A DNA stretch of 64,000 nt. It comes from Tetrapyrgos nigripes. Taxonomy: Eukaryota > Basidiomycota > Agaricomycetes > Agaricales > Campanellaceae. Position numbers and translations under genes: made by a program. The notes under the pieces are model-generated. The model saw nothing but the letters and a program-made list of their open reading frames with translations, had not been told where the DNA came from and ran no database searches. Each line of letters opens with the position of its first letter. Positions within the stretch are counted from its first letter, which is position 1. The stretch lies in the NCBI GenBank assembly GCA_013368315.1, contig JAACJM010000216.1:62001-126000 (forward strand), written 5' to 3'. Positions 1 through 10,526 of the stretch are shown here, in pieces.

Positions 1-1400
1 CCCTGTCTTTGTTATTGTCTTTGACCCCCTCTTTATGGTCTGGTCTTCGAGAGAGAGGATCACTTTGATTGAGACTTCCTGGTTTATGGATCAGGATAAA
101 GTCAAATCTGGGAAGAAACAAAGCCATTCTTGCTTGTCATTGGCTTAGTTTCTGAGAGGTGGTGAAGTACTCCAGATTTTTGTGGTCTGTAAGGATTTCG
201 ATAGTATGTGGTGTGCCTTCAAGGTAATGTTGCCAAGTTTCTAATGCCCATATGATTGCCAACAATTCTTTATCATGAATATCGTAGTTTTGTTCGGTTT
301 CCGATAAGGATTTCAATAGATAAGCAACTGGATGCCACTTGTTGTCTGATCCTTTCTGTGATAGAATACCTCCTGTAGCGTAGTTGGAAGCATCAACTTC
401 TACTCAATATGGTTTAGAATGATCAGGCATTAATAAGACTGGTGAAGTGCCTGAAAGGCCTTTTCTGCATCCATAGACCATTTCCATGGTTCATCCTTCA
501 TTAGATCGAAAAGTGGTTGAGCGACTTTAGAAAAGTCATGTATGAAATGATGATAAAAGTTTCCAAATCCTAGGAATGATTGAATATCCTTCACATTTCA
601 TGGGGTTGGCCATTCAGTGACACCTTTGACTTTGATAGGATCCATTGCTAATGTGTTGTGAGAGACGATGAGACCTAGGAACTCTACTGAGCTGGCTTCA
701 AAGGTGCATTTTTCTGGTTTGGTGTAAAGGTCATTTTTCTAAAGTCATGTGAGCACTTGTTTGACCATTTGTTGGTGTTCCTCTAGGGTTTCTGTGAAGA
801 TCAAGATATCATCCATGTAGATGACAACCTTTCCTGAATTGATAAGGTCCTTGAAAAGGGTGTTCATCATCACCTGAAACATTGCAGGGGAGTTCATAAG
901 ACCAAAAAACATCACCATTGGTTCAAAGAGTCCTCTATTTGTCTTGAATGCTGCTTTCCATTTGTCTTCTTCTTTTATTCGTATATTATTATACCCCCAT
1001 CGAAGGTTGATCTTTGAAAAAACTAGTGCCCCTTTCAGTTTGTCAACCAATTCTGATATGAGTGGTAAAGGGTATTTGTTTTTTATGGTCCCTTTGTTCA
1101 ATGCTTGGTAGTCCTGTATGGGGCATATTTTTCCACCTTTCTTTTTAACAAAGAAAAAGGGACTTGCCATAGGAGACTTTGACAGTCTTATATACTCCTT
1201 TTCCAAAATTTCATCAATGAAATTGTCAAGTTCCCTCTGTTTGTTAGGGGATAGGGGATAGGTTTTGCAGGGAAAAGGTTCAAAGTCCGGCTTCAGTTTG
1301 ATAGCATGATCCCATTTGTCATGTTTTGGTAATTGTTCTGAAGTTCATTTGTCAAAAACTAGTAAGAACTGATTCTTTCATCTTTTGGGCTGCTTCTGCA
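1..1400 (-). pseudogene. pol: Element A reverse transcriptase-RNase H (decayed)
   Basis: The minus strand encodes a Ty3/gypsy reverse transcriptase with the catalytic YMDDILIF box near 810-835, in a continuous open stretch at 745-1206. RNase H follows toward position 1, with recognisable pieces such as YDIHDKELL and PGSLN. The frame is broken by stops at 404-406 and 598-600, where element B has a sense codon in an otherwise matching context. Both are TGA codons at positions consistent with arginine CGA. Further stops lie at about 735-740. The enzyme would have copied element RNA into DNA in virus-like particles; this copy cannot make it. Confidence 0.85.
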
Positions 1401-1636
1401 AGTTCTTGAGCCTTGGTAAATCTGGCACGGATAGGTAATTCCAAATCTGATGTCAGGTACTCCTCTTCTTTCTCAATCAGGCTCTCTAACACCTCCTGTT
1501 CCCATTGGGTCGGAATATCCTCCTGACTGAAATCTCCTTCTGTAAAAATAACTGTAGATTCTGAAGGACAATGAAAAGATCAAATAGGAACCCAACGACG
1601 CTGACCTGCAACCTTTGGCTGTGCAATTGGTTTGAA

Positions 1637-2230
1637 TCATCTGATTGGTTCTGACCATCTCACTTGGTAATCCTTATGATTGGTCTGTGGGTTGATAATC
1701 ATTGGTTTTGGGGATTTGGGCTTGGTGCATAGGTTGAGGACCAGAGGTTGTTCCAACATACATGTTTTGGGACATCTAACCATGTCTACCCTAGAAAACG
1801 ACCAATCTACCTCTGTGTTATGCTCCTCTAACCAATTGGTACCAAGAATTATATCATGATCTCTGATGTCTGTAATGTAGAATTCAGCCATTTCTTCATG
1901 ATATGATCTTTTGTCCTGAGAATAGATGTGGAGTTTTTGAATGGTGTGATGGCGTACCCATCCCATGGTGTTTTCAGAACCGTCAACATTTTGTACGGGG
2001 AAGGGATTTTTGATGGGGAGGAGAGTTAAATGATTTTCTTGGGTGAAACAGCTGTTAATAATAATGCCTTCTGCACCACTATCTATTAGGGCTTCTGCAT
2101 CAATTTTTCTGCTGGTAATCTTGCCAATAAGTTCAGTTTTAAGTGTTATCAAAGGTACCTGTTGGTTACAAGTGACTGCTGACATTCTCAATTCTGAAGG
2201 AAAGGTACGCTCATGAAAGGGTTTTAACAC
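1637..2230 (-). pseudogene. Element A aspartic protease
   Basis: This 197-residue minus-strand reading frame carries the retropepsin active-site motif IDSGAEG at about residues 50-56, followed by hydrophobic strands and an ILGTNWLEEHNTE segment typical of gypsy proteases. It matches the element B protease at 20286-20846 along its length. Such proteases mature the Gag-Pol polyprotein. The domain itself is intact, but the frames upstream (gag) and downstream (RT) are broken, so it is counted as part of a dead element. The true polyprotein boundaries cannot be placed from sequence alone. Confidence 0.85.
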
Positions 2231-2239
2231 ATGATATCA

Positions 2240-3660
2240 ATTGTTCATATACTGTCTGGCATACTGTACAGCTCCTCCTGATGACGTAGCAACGGATTAT
2301 TTCAAAAATCTATCATCTTTGCCATGACATCCTTCAAATATAAACTAGCCTGTTCCTTTTCTTCTCCTTCCAAATCCTTAACCTTGTTCATCATATCCAA
2401 GATATCTTTGATTACACTACGAGAGGAAGACGATGACAACGTTTGAGCCACTGTTATTGGTGGTGAACTGGATGACAATGATGGGGCTGCAGTTTCAGCT
2501 GTCCTAACAGCACGAGGAGGAAAGTTTCAAGAGGTATTTTGAGACGTTGATGACCTTGGAGTATTGTTTGGGAATGTCAGGCATTCATTGCTCATGTGTC
2601 CAGGTTGCCTACACGCAAAGCATGCTCCTAGCTTCTGGAGTCGGTCCCTTTCTTCAGGTGTCAGTTTAGGTAAAGGAGTAAAGGACGAGTTAGCACCTGG
2701 TCCCATATTCATAAGCACATTCATGCTTGCTACCGTTCGTCCTTGAGAAGGACCCGAATTTGTCCTTGGTGTAGAGAATGATCTTGATTGTCCTTCTTTC
2801 TCTCTCTTGTTTATCCATTCCAAATGGAGATCCATCGCTCTCTCCCTATACTCATTGAAGTCCTTCCACTTCAGCTATATTCCTGCCACTGACTTCCGAA
2901 GATCTCTCAGAAGACCTGCTTTATAGAAATCCAGGAGAGCTGTTTCTCCATAGTCCAACTCTTCTCTGTATGTATCAAAGATACTATTATAGGTACTAAT
3001 GTCTGTTCCTTTCATTCTAGTGTTCTTGATCTTATTTCTTGCAACCTCATCAGCAGCAAGAGCTTTGAAATCCCTTTTGAACCTATCCTTTATTTCCTTT
3101 AATGTCGTCCATCACCTTTCTTCTGGTTTGAGTTTCATATCTTCCTCATCTTCTCACTCTGTAATTTGTTGGGTTGCCCAATCTCCTCCTTTCCTCCTGT
3201 GAAGAACAAGAGGAATAAGGACACCTTGGAGTCCTCAGTCGAGTACCTAGCTTTGTTCTGATGTAGGTAATTGTTGAATGAAGGTAGCCACTGCTTTGTT
3301 TTATCATGTTCCCCATTGAAGGCATCAGGTTTCCTTCCTCATTTGGAAGTACTGTTAGAGGTCGTTAGGTGCTACATTGGACAGGGCTGGATCATCTGGG
3401 TCTGATGGGTCTGGAGAATGAGGAAGATTTGGATGACAAGGCGCTACAGATGGTCCTCTGTTAGACAGAATTATGGGAGAAGAAGGGTCATCTGGTTCTG
3501 ATGGATCAGGAGAAGGATCTTGGGGAGGGATTGATGGGTTATTAGAAGGTGGATCTGGTAATGGATCTGATGCAGAAGTCAGATCAGGTGGTATGAGAGA
3601 AGAGGGTTCTGGATTTGATTGAGTGTTTGTAGGGGTAGATGATCCCTGTTCTGGTTCAGT
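2240..3660 (-). pseudogene. gag: Element A gag (decayed)
   Basis: The minus strand here encodes Gag fragments. The 2527-2835 segment ends in a CCHC zinc knuckle (CFACRQPGHMSNEC, about 2578-2619), the nucleic-acid-binding motif of retrotransposon Gag. Upstream (higher coordinates) lies a capsid-like region in several frames, matching the order seen in element B. Frequent stops and frame changes show it no longer encodes a full Gag. The first part, about 3300-3660, is rich in Pro, Ser and Asp and is variable. Confidence 0.75.
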
Positions 3661-4596
3661 TTCAGAATCAATTATAGTATGAGCTTTTCAAATTGTGAGT
3701 TCTTGGTTGTGCATTACAACTTCACACTCAATAGGAAGGATTTCGGTTTTGGGAAGGGTTTGAGTGTTGTACCTGTTAATACAGGGTTGGTTTTCGCAGA
3801 ATTTATAAGGCTTCGAACTCTCCGAGTTATAATTACAGTCAAGAACCCTCAGTTTGAAGAAGACATGTGGACAATCTGCACAGGGAAGACTTGGATCTGC
3901 AGATGTGGACTGTCGACTCATTATATACTCTTTCTAAAATCTCTCAGGGTCTTCTTTTCTACCCTTTAAATCACCACAAAGATTCGAAGATAAAGGAGGT
4001 AGGTGTGCTGTAGTCTGTGAGGGACAGTGTAGGTATGTTGTGCTCTCTGAGGAACAGAGGTCCTGTAATCCTAACAACAGTTTCCTTGGTATTGAGGTTG
4101 AGGGTGACTCAGATGTATGAATAGATGGAAAGGATCATGTCACCTGGTCCCAATTTCCAAACCCAACGATGTGTACAAATGAAGTTTTGATCATAACTCC
4201 AAGGGTCTGCCTGAATGCTTTCCACGTGGCTGCACCAGTACTCGGTATGCAGTAGATCAAGTGGAAGAGGAAGAGGAGGTTATTCATAGTCAGGCGGGTT
4301 CTCAGGGGGTTCAAAGTGAATCCGAGAGAATGGGGTAGACAGGATGGAAGGAATACAACACTTGCGATAAAGATTGGTGATGAAGGAGTCAAGAATGAAT
4401 GGTTATGGCCCAATTGACACCAATTCAACACAAAAGACACCTAGTTGTTAACCAGTGGATAAAAAGGGGAAACGATGCTTGCAGTATGATATGGATGAGA
4501 TGGTGATGAAAATGAAAAGAATTTAGAATCAGGATATGCAGGATAAGAGATGAAAGGACTCAAATAGTGAGGTGGGTGTATGGGAGTTTGTTCAAG
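3661..4596 (-). other. Element A 5' leader
   Basis: This stretch lies between the 5' LTR and the recognisable gag start. I see no convincing protein in either strand; the small open frames lack family motifs. The inner edge next to the LTR (4581-4596, read on minus) begins CTTGAACA followed by ACTC. The same pattern sits at the matching place in element B, so it is the likely primer-binding region. It does not begin with TGG as most full-length tRNA primer sites do. Confidence 0.55.
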
Positions 4597-5067
4597 TATC
4601 AAGGTTGCTGGTACACTCGATTAACCACCCAAGTCACACAATTGAGAACAGATACAAAGCAATTGATTGAGAGATAAAGATAGAGAAAGAGAAACGAGTA
4701 GGCTGACTATGCTCTACACTGCGTAGTACTAGTACAGAGCAGAGACAAAGTGAATGAACTAAAGGACTAGCTACAATGTCTAGTGGTTTATATTGAAGAA
4801 CAATGAATAATTGATGGGAGAAAGATAGGAGAAATAGGAGAAACATGGGAGAAAGTGGAGAAATGTATGGTAAAGATAGGATCAATGGAATAGCAGATTG
4901 ATTGACAGTTATTATAGAGTTTGACAGGTTCTATAAGGTTCGAAGTCAGTAATATAAGGTTTAAAAGGTTTATTGAGGAAATGCAATAAACAAATGATCA
5001 GAAAATGGGTTCAATAATGGGGTAGAAGAAGAAGAAGGAGGACCAAGAACTGTAGCAGTTCATGACA
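4597..5067 (-). repeat. Element A 5' LTR
   Basis: This 471-bp block aligns with the element B LTRs at both ends and internally (shared ACCACCCAAGTCACACAAT and the GACTATGCTC...ACTGC stretch). It ends CATGACA on the right. Its left end reads TATC where B has TGTC, so one terminal base has mutated. The right flank (CCTAT at 5068-5072) joins directly to an EthD-like gene unit. Confidence 0.8.
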
Positions 5068-5444
5068 CCTATACTCCTCCTAACTGTACACACACTACTA
5101 TTGCTATCAGAAACACAGCCCCATCCTATGAATGCCATTCATTTAGGTCATGGTACGTTCTCATATCTCTTCATTGCATTCATTATATGCATTTCTTGCT
5201 GCTAGAATTCCTTACTTTGGAAGCTGCAGAGTCCTACATTTACCATGTTGCTGGAAACATGGATCTAGACTGGTACAACAACAAACACGTCCCACTTCAA
5301 GTTCACTGCCTCAGATCCTTCCTCTCTGACACCCAATACTCTGCTTCCACCTCTGAAACTCCTTCATGGGTTGCTCTGTGTGACATAGATGACACAAATA
5401 CGTCCTCACATGAACCCTACACTCATCTACACGCAAATGCCAAA
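5068..5444 (+). pseudogene. EthD-like gene copy 1, 5' part (split by insertions)
   Basis: After about 80 bp that match part Q of the 34-36 kb units, an open frame (5187-5447) reads LEFLTLEAAESY...DLDWYNNKHVPLQVH. The first half is the last exon of the family and the second half (DWYNNKHVPL) is normally exon 2, so this is a hybrid made by recombination between units. The W-Y-x-N-x-H-V-P-L core resembles fungal EthD/dimeric alpha-beta barrel proteins. The gene continues beyond the nested insertions at 24275, where NRSPREA follows naturally after HANAK. The last 8 bp, ATGCCAAA at 5437-5444, are duplicated at 24267-24274. Confidence 0.6.
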
Positions 5445-5453
5445 TAGTGATGT
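5445..5453. mobile_element. Left tip of hAT-type MITE
   Basis: TAGTGATGT here is the left end of the MITE whose main body is at 23755-24266; element B inserted nine bases into it. The last five bases, GATGT, are the target duplication of element B and recur at 23755-23759. The preceding ATGCCAAA (5437-5444) is the MITE's own 8-bp target duplication. Confidence 0.85.
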
Positions 5454-5901
5454 TGTCAAGAACATTGTCACTTAGCAAAGACCACCCAAGTCACACAATA
5501 AATCAATGAATTGACAGTTTACAGCGAGGCGATACAGAAGAGAAGAGAGAGAGGGATAAGTAGACAATGAGTAGCTGACTATGCTCGACACTGCACTGTA
5601 CTGAGAGCGGAGTGGAGATGAAGTGAACAGACTAAAGAACTAACTACAAGTCCCTTGGTATATTTGTAAAAGAAGTGAATTGAGAATAAGTGAATAGGTG
5701 AGAATGTCCATGGAGATAGGAATTGGAGGAGATAAATGATGTACATGTCAGATCAAGTGATGGTAACCATAGACAGGGAATCAGATCAAGTGATGGTAAC
5801 CATAGACAGAGAAGATGATGATGGGAACATGAGAGAAATGAATAGTAGTCTGTGGAGTTAAGAAATGAATAGGGAGGTAAATAGAGCAGTGATTCGTGAC
5901 A
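5454..5901 (-). repeat. Element B 3' LTR
   Basis: This 448-bp LTR runs from TGTCAAGA to GTGACA in plus orientation. It matches the 415-bp 5' LTR apart from substitutions and one extra 33-bp unit: 5748-5780 and 5781-5813 are tandem copies starting TCAGATCAAG, where the other LTR has one. The length difference equals the duplicated unit. Confidence 0.93.
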
Positions 5902-6346
5902 CTACCCCCCTCTTATGACGAGCTTGCACTGGAGCTTGTACACCATTGTCCTCATTGTCTGGGAGTGTTGGATCCCAAAGTCCCTCTTCCCATGCATTAT
6001 TGAGCCTTCTGTCCATCTCCTTAAAATTTGCCTCCTGCGAATCGCTGCTATCGTACCCTTTGTCATATGTATTCCAATCCCATAGTGCCATGGGGGTGTG
6101 ATGTCCCCAGGAGCCCCAGCCATTGTTGTCATGGGCTCTGACCCACCCATCGCCTGTGTTGCCACTTCCATTCCATCAGTTGTTATAATACCAGTTGTCT
6201 GGATTGTAGTTCCATGCAATGCGAATGAAGAGGTTGATTCCATCTTCACGTGGGTCGTATGGAACCTTAGTTCCAGAGAAGGTGAGTGATGTTTCGGGGA
6301 GGAACAAGAATGAGGTTTCAAATGTCGATATGGTGGAGGTTGACAT
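5858..6346 (-). pseudogene. Element B extra ORF downstream of pol
   Basis: Behind the integrase-chromodomain gene, an ATG at 6344-6346 opens a frame of about 162 codons that ends inside the 3' LTR at 5858. It is interrupted once, by TGA at 6176-6178 between NN and WNGSG. The product would be rich in Trp, Asn, Gly and Asp (for example WNYNPDNW, NNGWGSWG, WDWNTYDKGYD), with an acidic C-terminal half. I see no signal peptide or membrane segment, so an env-like role is not supported despite the env-like position. I do not recognise the family. It ends at the polypurine tract and LTR, as a late ORF of a retroelement would. Confidence 0.55.
5902..5914 (-). other. Element B polypurine tract
   Basis: Read on the minus strand this is AAGAGGGGGTAG, immediately upstream of the 3' LTR start TGTCACG. 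A purine run in this position primes plus-strand DNA synthesis in LTR retrotransposons. Confidence 0.75.
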
Positions 6347-6445
6347 GGTTTTCGGTTTGTAGATTCCCTGTTCAAAGGTAGCTCTTTTAAAACGTCTTCT
6401 AGTCCGACAGGTACCTGGACTTGTTAACCTGACAGTAAACCCCGT

Positions 6446-7970
6446 CTACTTGTGTCGGTACACCCATGGATGTTTCTTGTGGAATTCTTCAACCATGTCC
6501 ATTACATTTGACAGGTTGGACATGGGCACCCAAGAGTTCTCAGAGTCAGGGTAATCTAACCATTTGATGAGATACTGAGTTCCCTTTCTCTTCCTGGTGG
6601 GCTTCAAGTCAAGTATCTTTTCCACGTTGTATTCCTCATCTGCATCCAGTAACTCTGCAGGTGGTTCGGGGTAATTTGGCCCATGTGCGTCTGTTTCAAC
6701 GTATGGTGATAGTAACGATGCATGAAAGACGGGATGTATTCGCCAGGTCTTCGGTAATTTCAACTTGTAGTTGACCTGACTGATTACTTCATGACAACGA
6801 TCAGACAACTTAGCTTTTGGTCTTGTCGTTTTTAGGTTTTTCCCATCGAGTAATACCTATCCCCGACCTTGTAACCTGTCCATGGTATAGAGTGGTTCCC
6901 ATGCTGGTTCTTCATGGTTTCTGCCACTGAAGTTAGACTGGCTTCGAGCTCCTCTCTGAGTCAGTTGAGATTTTTGAGGCGTTCTTCGACTGTCGGTAGA
7001 TTCGATGTTGGGTTAAACATTGGGAAAAATCGTGGTTGGTATCCGTGTAAGAGTTCAAATGGTGATTTTCCGGTTGCTGAGTGAATCCTAGTGTTATGAC
7101 TGTAGTCCACCCAATCTTCCTGTCGGTAGTTGCAGAAGATCTGTAAGAACTGTTCCAGTTCTTGGTTGTATCGCTCTGATTCTCTGTCAGTTTGTGGGTG
7201 ATAGGCTGTGCTGAGTGCTGATGTTACTCTGAGTTTCTCGTGGACCACAAACTGTGGTCCTCGATCAGAGATCATTTTATCCCACAGTCCGTATCGTCAC
7301 CATGTGTGATCAAGCAAGAGGTTAACTGTACTGTCACTGTCAATTGTTTTTGTACAAGGCAATATGATGACAGTTTTTGTTGATCTGTCAACCAGGACAT
7401 GTACTGCATTGAATCCTTTACATTCGGGAAGGTCTGTGATGAAGTTGGTGGTGATAATTCTGAAAGGGTGTTCTGGAACTTTGGTGGGCATTAAGGGGAC
7501 TTGGGTTGGATGATTATTGGGTTTCGTCAGTTGACATTTGGCGCAGCTGTTTATGTAGTCTCTGACGAACACTGACATACCTGGCCACCAGAATTCTCTG
7601 CTGACTAGTTCGTAGGTTTTGTATCTTCCCAGGTGTCCTGCCGCTAGAGAGTCGTGGTGTAACTTTACGATATTCCGTCGGAGATCATTGTCGGCTGGAC
7701 ATAGATTTTGCCACGGAACAATATAATCCCGTCTTCATAGTTCCATTCCTGTAGATTTTTTACCAGAGACTGTGGTCCGTTTCGTAGGATGACATTGAGG
7801 GCACTCACTACTTCATGGTCCCTTTTGGGGGATTCTTTGATCCTTCAACATAGTTCCACGTCTCCTATGGCAGTTACAGTCCCTTGTCTGGTTGCTTGGA
7901 TATGGAAGAAGTTAGGATCAAGTAGGACCCTGTTGGCATTGTCGTTTTCTATTCCGGCTCAATGATCCAG
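6446..7970 (-). pseudogene. pol: Element B integrase and chromodomain (3' half of pol)
   Basis: In minus orientation this resumes pol after the element C insertion. The order is a linker, the zinc-binding part of integrase (CAKCQLTKPNN near 7525), the catalytic core (ITTNFITDLP, ISDRGPQF near 7260, and YHPQTDRESE with the third acidic residue), and a C-terminal chromodomain at 6446-6808 (YLIKWLDYPDSENSWVP). Chromodomains steer chromoviral integration to modified chromatin. The frame carries TGA stops at 7959-7961 and 7845-7847 and further breaks near 7280 and 7600-7740. The first codons after the junction continue the PLSRRLD ending on the other side of element C. Confidence 0.88.
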
Positions 7971-8794
7971 TGTTAAGATACGTACAAAGAGTTGTAATAC
8001 GTAGCTTTATTCAAATAACAAGTACCAAGTAAGTATACTAAGTACGAGTAACCGCTAGGCAGTCTAATGGATCTACACACGAATAGGGGCTTTAAGTACT
8101 TAAGGTTGAACTCAGTAAGGTGAATACCAGGTAATTCGTAGTACTTAGAGAGAAGTTCTTGATGTTGCGGGTAAAGGAATCAATTGATATGCAGTCGTGA
8201 ATCCGACGGCAGCCGTTAGGCAAATGTATCAAGTGATTAGTAGTATGGAAAATGAGCTTATGCAGTCGAGTAGATCGACGGCAACCTTAAGGCACGGTTA
8301 TAATAGTCTACCAAGTATATTTAGGTACGTACGATACAAAATAGCAGACTGGGGATCCTCGAATCCCCAGCTAGCTTTTATACATGCAAGATTTGAATTG
8401 GTATCTACGGGTCCCTTCAACACGCACTGCCTTCTGAGTCCCTTTGACTCAGATGGCCTCCTCCTGACTCATCCTGACTCTTCAACGGCTCTCCGTCACT
8501 CTCTACTGGTTCTGTATTCCTTCTCGACTCATTTTGACTCCTCCTCGCTTCCCAGTTGATATCCGTTGACTCATTCTTACGCTTTGATACCTGCTGACTT
8601 TACTATTCGGTCCTCTTCGGGTTTGTGGGACGAATGGTGCTTCTTTGAATCACCTCCTGTTATCCGTATTTGGCAAGGTATACTCTTGCCAGACGTTGCG
8701 TTGGTTCCCTCTTTACGTCGGGCTCCTCCTCGATGACCGTTTGTGGTCACATGGTTCATGTTTTGACGCGTCGCGTTCTGGTCGTGTCATAACA
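7971..8794 (-). repeat. Element C 3' LTR
   Basis: The 824-bp LTR starts TGTTAAGATACG and ends CATAACA, giving inverted ends TGTTA/TAACA. It contains the same TATA motif (minus strand, 8374-8382) and hairpin (8349-8370) as the 5' copy. It differs from the 5' LTR mostly by transitions at CpG sites, and by one indel region near 8715, where the 5' copy is longer. Confidence 0.96.
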
Positions 8795-8809
8795 GTACCC
8801 CCGTTTTTT
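8795..8809 (-). other. Element C polypurine tract
   Basis: On the minus strand this reads AAAAAACGGGGGTAC directly before the 3' LTR, the expected place for the plus-strand primer of reverse transcription. Confidence 0.65.
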
Positions 8810-9067
8810 ATGCCTGAGCCCTCGAAGGCATGAACTACCTTGCGGGTAAGCCTTCTGAGAGTTAATGTTGGTGGAAATGTTGCTGGCAATACTGACATCG
8901 TGAGAGATGCGCCCTGGTCTGGATTGAGTAAAAATTTTTTGCTTCGAAATTTGGTAACTGATGCTGGAGTGGTGGCTGAGTCTTCGTTGACTTGAAAAAT
9001 TTCTTCGAGTTCACGCCCTCTCCCAAATCACAAAGTTCTAAGACCCTAGGCCCATCCTTCATTTAGG

Positions 9068-9075
9068 TATAAAAG
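9068..9075 (+). promoter_or_regulatory. TATA box of the antisense gene in element C
   Basis: TATAAAAG lies 57 bp upstream of the ATG at 9132 on the plus strand, within a T/C-rich context. The spacing fits a fungal core promoter and supports a separate transcription unit running against the gag-pol direction. Confidence 0.5.
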
Positions 9076-9131
9076 CTGGTCAAGTTCTTGGATATTTTCT
9101 CATTCCCCCCTTTCGACATTCCCTCTATGCA

Positions 9132-10526
9132 ATGGATCCTTCCTCTCTCGCCATTCCTCCTACTCCCTGCCCTTCTCCTATCTCGTCTTCGTCTGTCGGT
9201 CACCCTGGTTCCCATCGCGAGGTTATCGACGTTAATGTTCAGCGTCAAAAGTGAGTGCTTCGTAGTAGTTTTGACCCTTGTTACTTGTCCTCTTTGCCTG
9301 TACTGATTTTTTATCCGCTTTTTTACAGTCTTGCTCCTTCATTGGACTCTCTCGTTCGTCTTGGTAATCGGGTGCAGAACCTTGTTACCGAGGTCAAGGC
9401 GAAGGAGGTTCTTATACAGTCCTTGAATGAAGAAGTTAAAAAGGGGGCTCAAGAACGCCTTCAGTGAGTATTCTTCTCAATCGTTTGGTTCCTTACTCAT
9501 GGACTGGGTTGTTATTCCTTCAGGCTTATGGCTAAAATTGAACGCGAGTCCAACAACTGGCAGCAAATGGGTAGTAAGTACTGTTTAGGTTGATTAATTT
9601 TTGCACGGCTGATTTTCTTTCATTTTTGCTGTGTACTTAGCATCTGCTCAGCAGGTCATTACTACTTTGCAGAGTCAAGTATGCTTTCTAGCGACCCTCT
9701 GCCTTCAAGGAATCTGTGGGAATCTTATTCGTTTGGATCCATACCTTCAGGAGTTCATCGTCAGCTTGGATGGTGCACTTCTCGCTCTTCATAACGCAAT
9801 TCGTTCTGGTGCCGGTCTTGACATTATTCAGGAGCGTGCCAACGTCGTAGGTATGGCCTTTGATGGGCTCAGCATCTTCGTCCATCATTCCTTTACTGCC
9901 GCCAAGAGTATCACTGGAGTGATCAACGAAGGCGATGTGATTCTTAACCGAGTCACTCCCTTTGCTGATCGAGAGGTGGCATGTATTGAGAACATAGTTC
10001 TCCTTTCTCCGTGAGTAATTTCGTTTATTCTTCTTTTTGTTCTTGATTTTAATTTGATCTACTACGTCTCCTCGCTACCCTCGTCCCATTCCTGTCCCTG
10101 CCGACTTGTTGGCTTCCCTCGTCAACTCTCGTTCTGTCAACTCCTTCGTGAACCCGGCACCCGTTCCGATTGCCGTCTCTACTCCTCCTTCAACCGTTCC
10201 ACCCTTGATTTCCTCGCCAACCTTACCCTTCTCTACTCCAGCTCGTCGTTGCAACGTTCCCTCTATTCTTCTTCAACCCCCTACCCCAGTTAAACAGAAG
10301 AAGATGACGCGTTCATCCTCCACTCTAGCCGTTCCCATGGGTAACTCCGGACCGTCCACTCCTACTCGTCGTCCTTTCACCAGTAAATCTGGGTAAGTAG
10401 TAACTATTTTTTGACTCTGCACAGGTTTTTAACTCATCTTCCAATCTCTTTTTTAGCTTCAAGTTTCCTAAGGGCCACGTTCGATCGCCCTCGGTTCGTG
10501 TCAAGAGGCAGGAGAAGGAGAATTAA
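9132..10526 (+). CDS. Spliced antisense accessory gene of element C
   Basis: This is a multi-exon gene on the strand opposite gag-pol, between integrase and the 3' LTR. Exons with phase-consistent junctions are 9132-9250, 9329-9463, 9524-9573, 9641-10010 and 10457-10526. Introns begin GTGAGT, GTGAGT, GTAAGT and GTAAGT and end CAG or TAG. The fifth exon (about 10060-10392) reads well, but I find no AG acceptor after the GTGAGT at 10011, so this copy may be broken there. The protein, about 355 residues, begins MDPSSLAIPPTPCPSP (Pro/Ser rich). It continues as a coiled coil (LVRLGNRVQNLV...LNEEVKKG...LMAKIERE), then a helical stretch (LDPYLQEFIVSLDGALLALH), and ends in a basic Ser/Pro tail (SPSVRVKRQEKEN). 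I recognise no enzymatic domain. ATG 9132 is chosen over ATG 9127 because only its frame splices on. Confidence 0.68.

Larger units (their letters stand above)
1..5067 (-). mobile_element. Ty3/gypsy retrotransposon A (partial, left end outside window)
   Basis: Reading down the minus strand, this element shows its 5' LTR (4597-5067), a leader, gag with a zinc knuckle, an aspartic protease, reverse transcriptase and RNase H. The window edge cuts it just after the end of RNase H, where the conserved PLSRR stretch is followed by integrase-linker sequence. It belongs to the same family as element B: protease, RT and LTRs align in order, and the sequence just inside the 5' LTR starts with CTTGAACA in both. 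Many stops and frame changes make it non-autonomous. In element B the stretch after PLSRR is broken by element C; in A it reads straight through, so A serves as an uninterrupted reference for that insertion site. No target duplication can be checked because the left LTR is missing. Confidence 0.88.

Noticed and set aside
4135..4885. Two minus-strand frames in the leader and LTR of element A
   Set aside because: They cross the LTR/leader boundary, and I see no matching frame in element B.
8197..8559. 120-residue frame inside the element C LTR (also 18092-18454)
   Set aside because: Present in both LTRs, overlapping promoter motifs and a hairpin; runs from U3/R sequence with no coding features.
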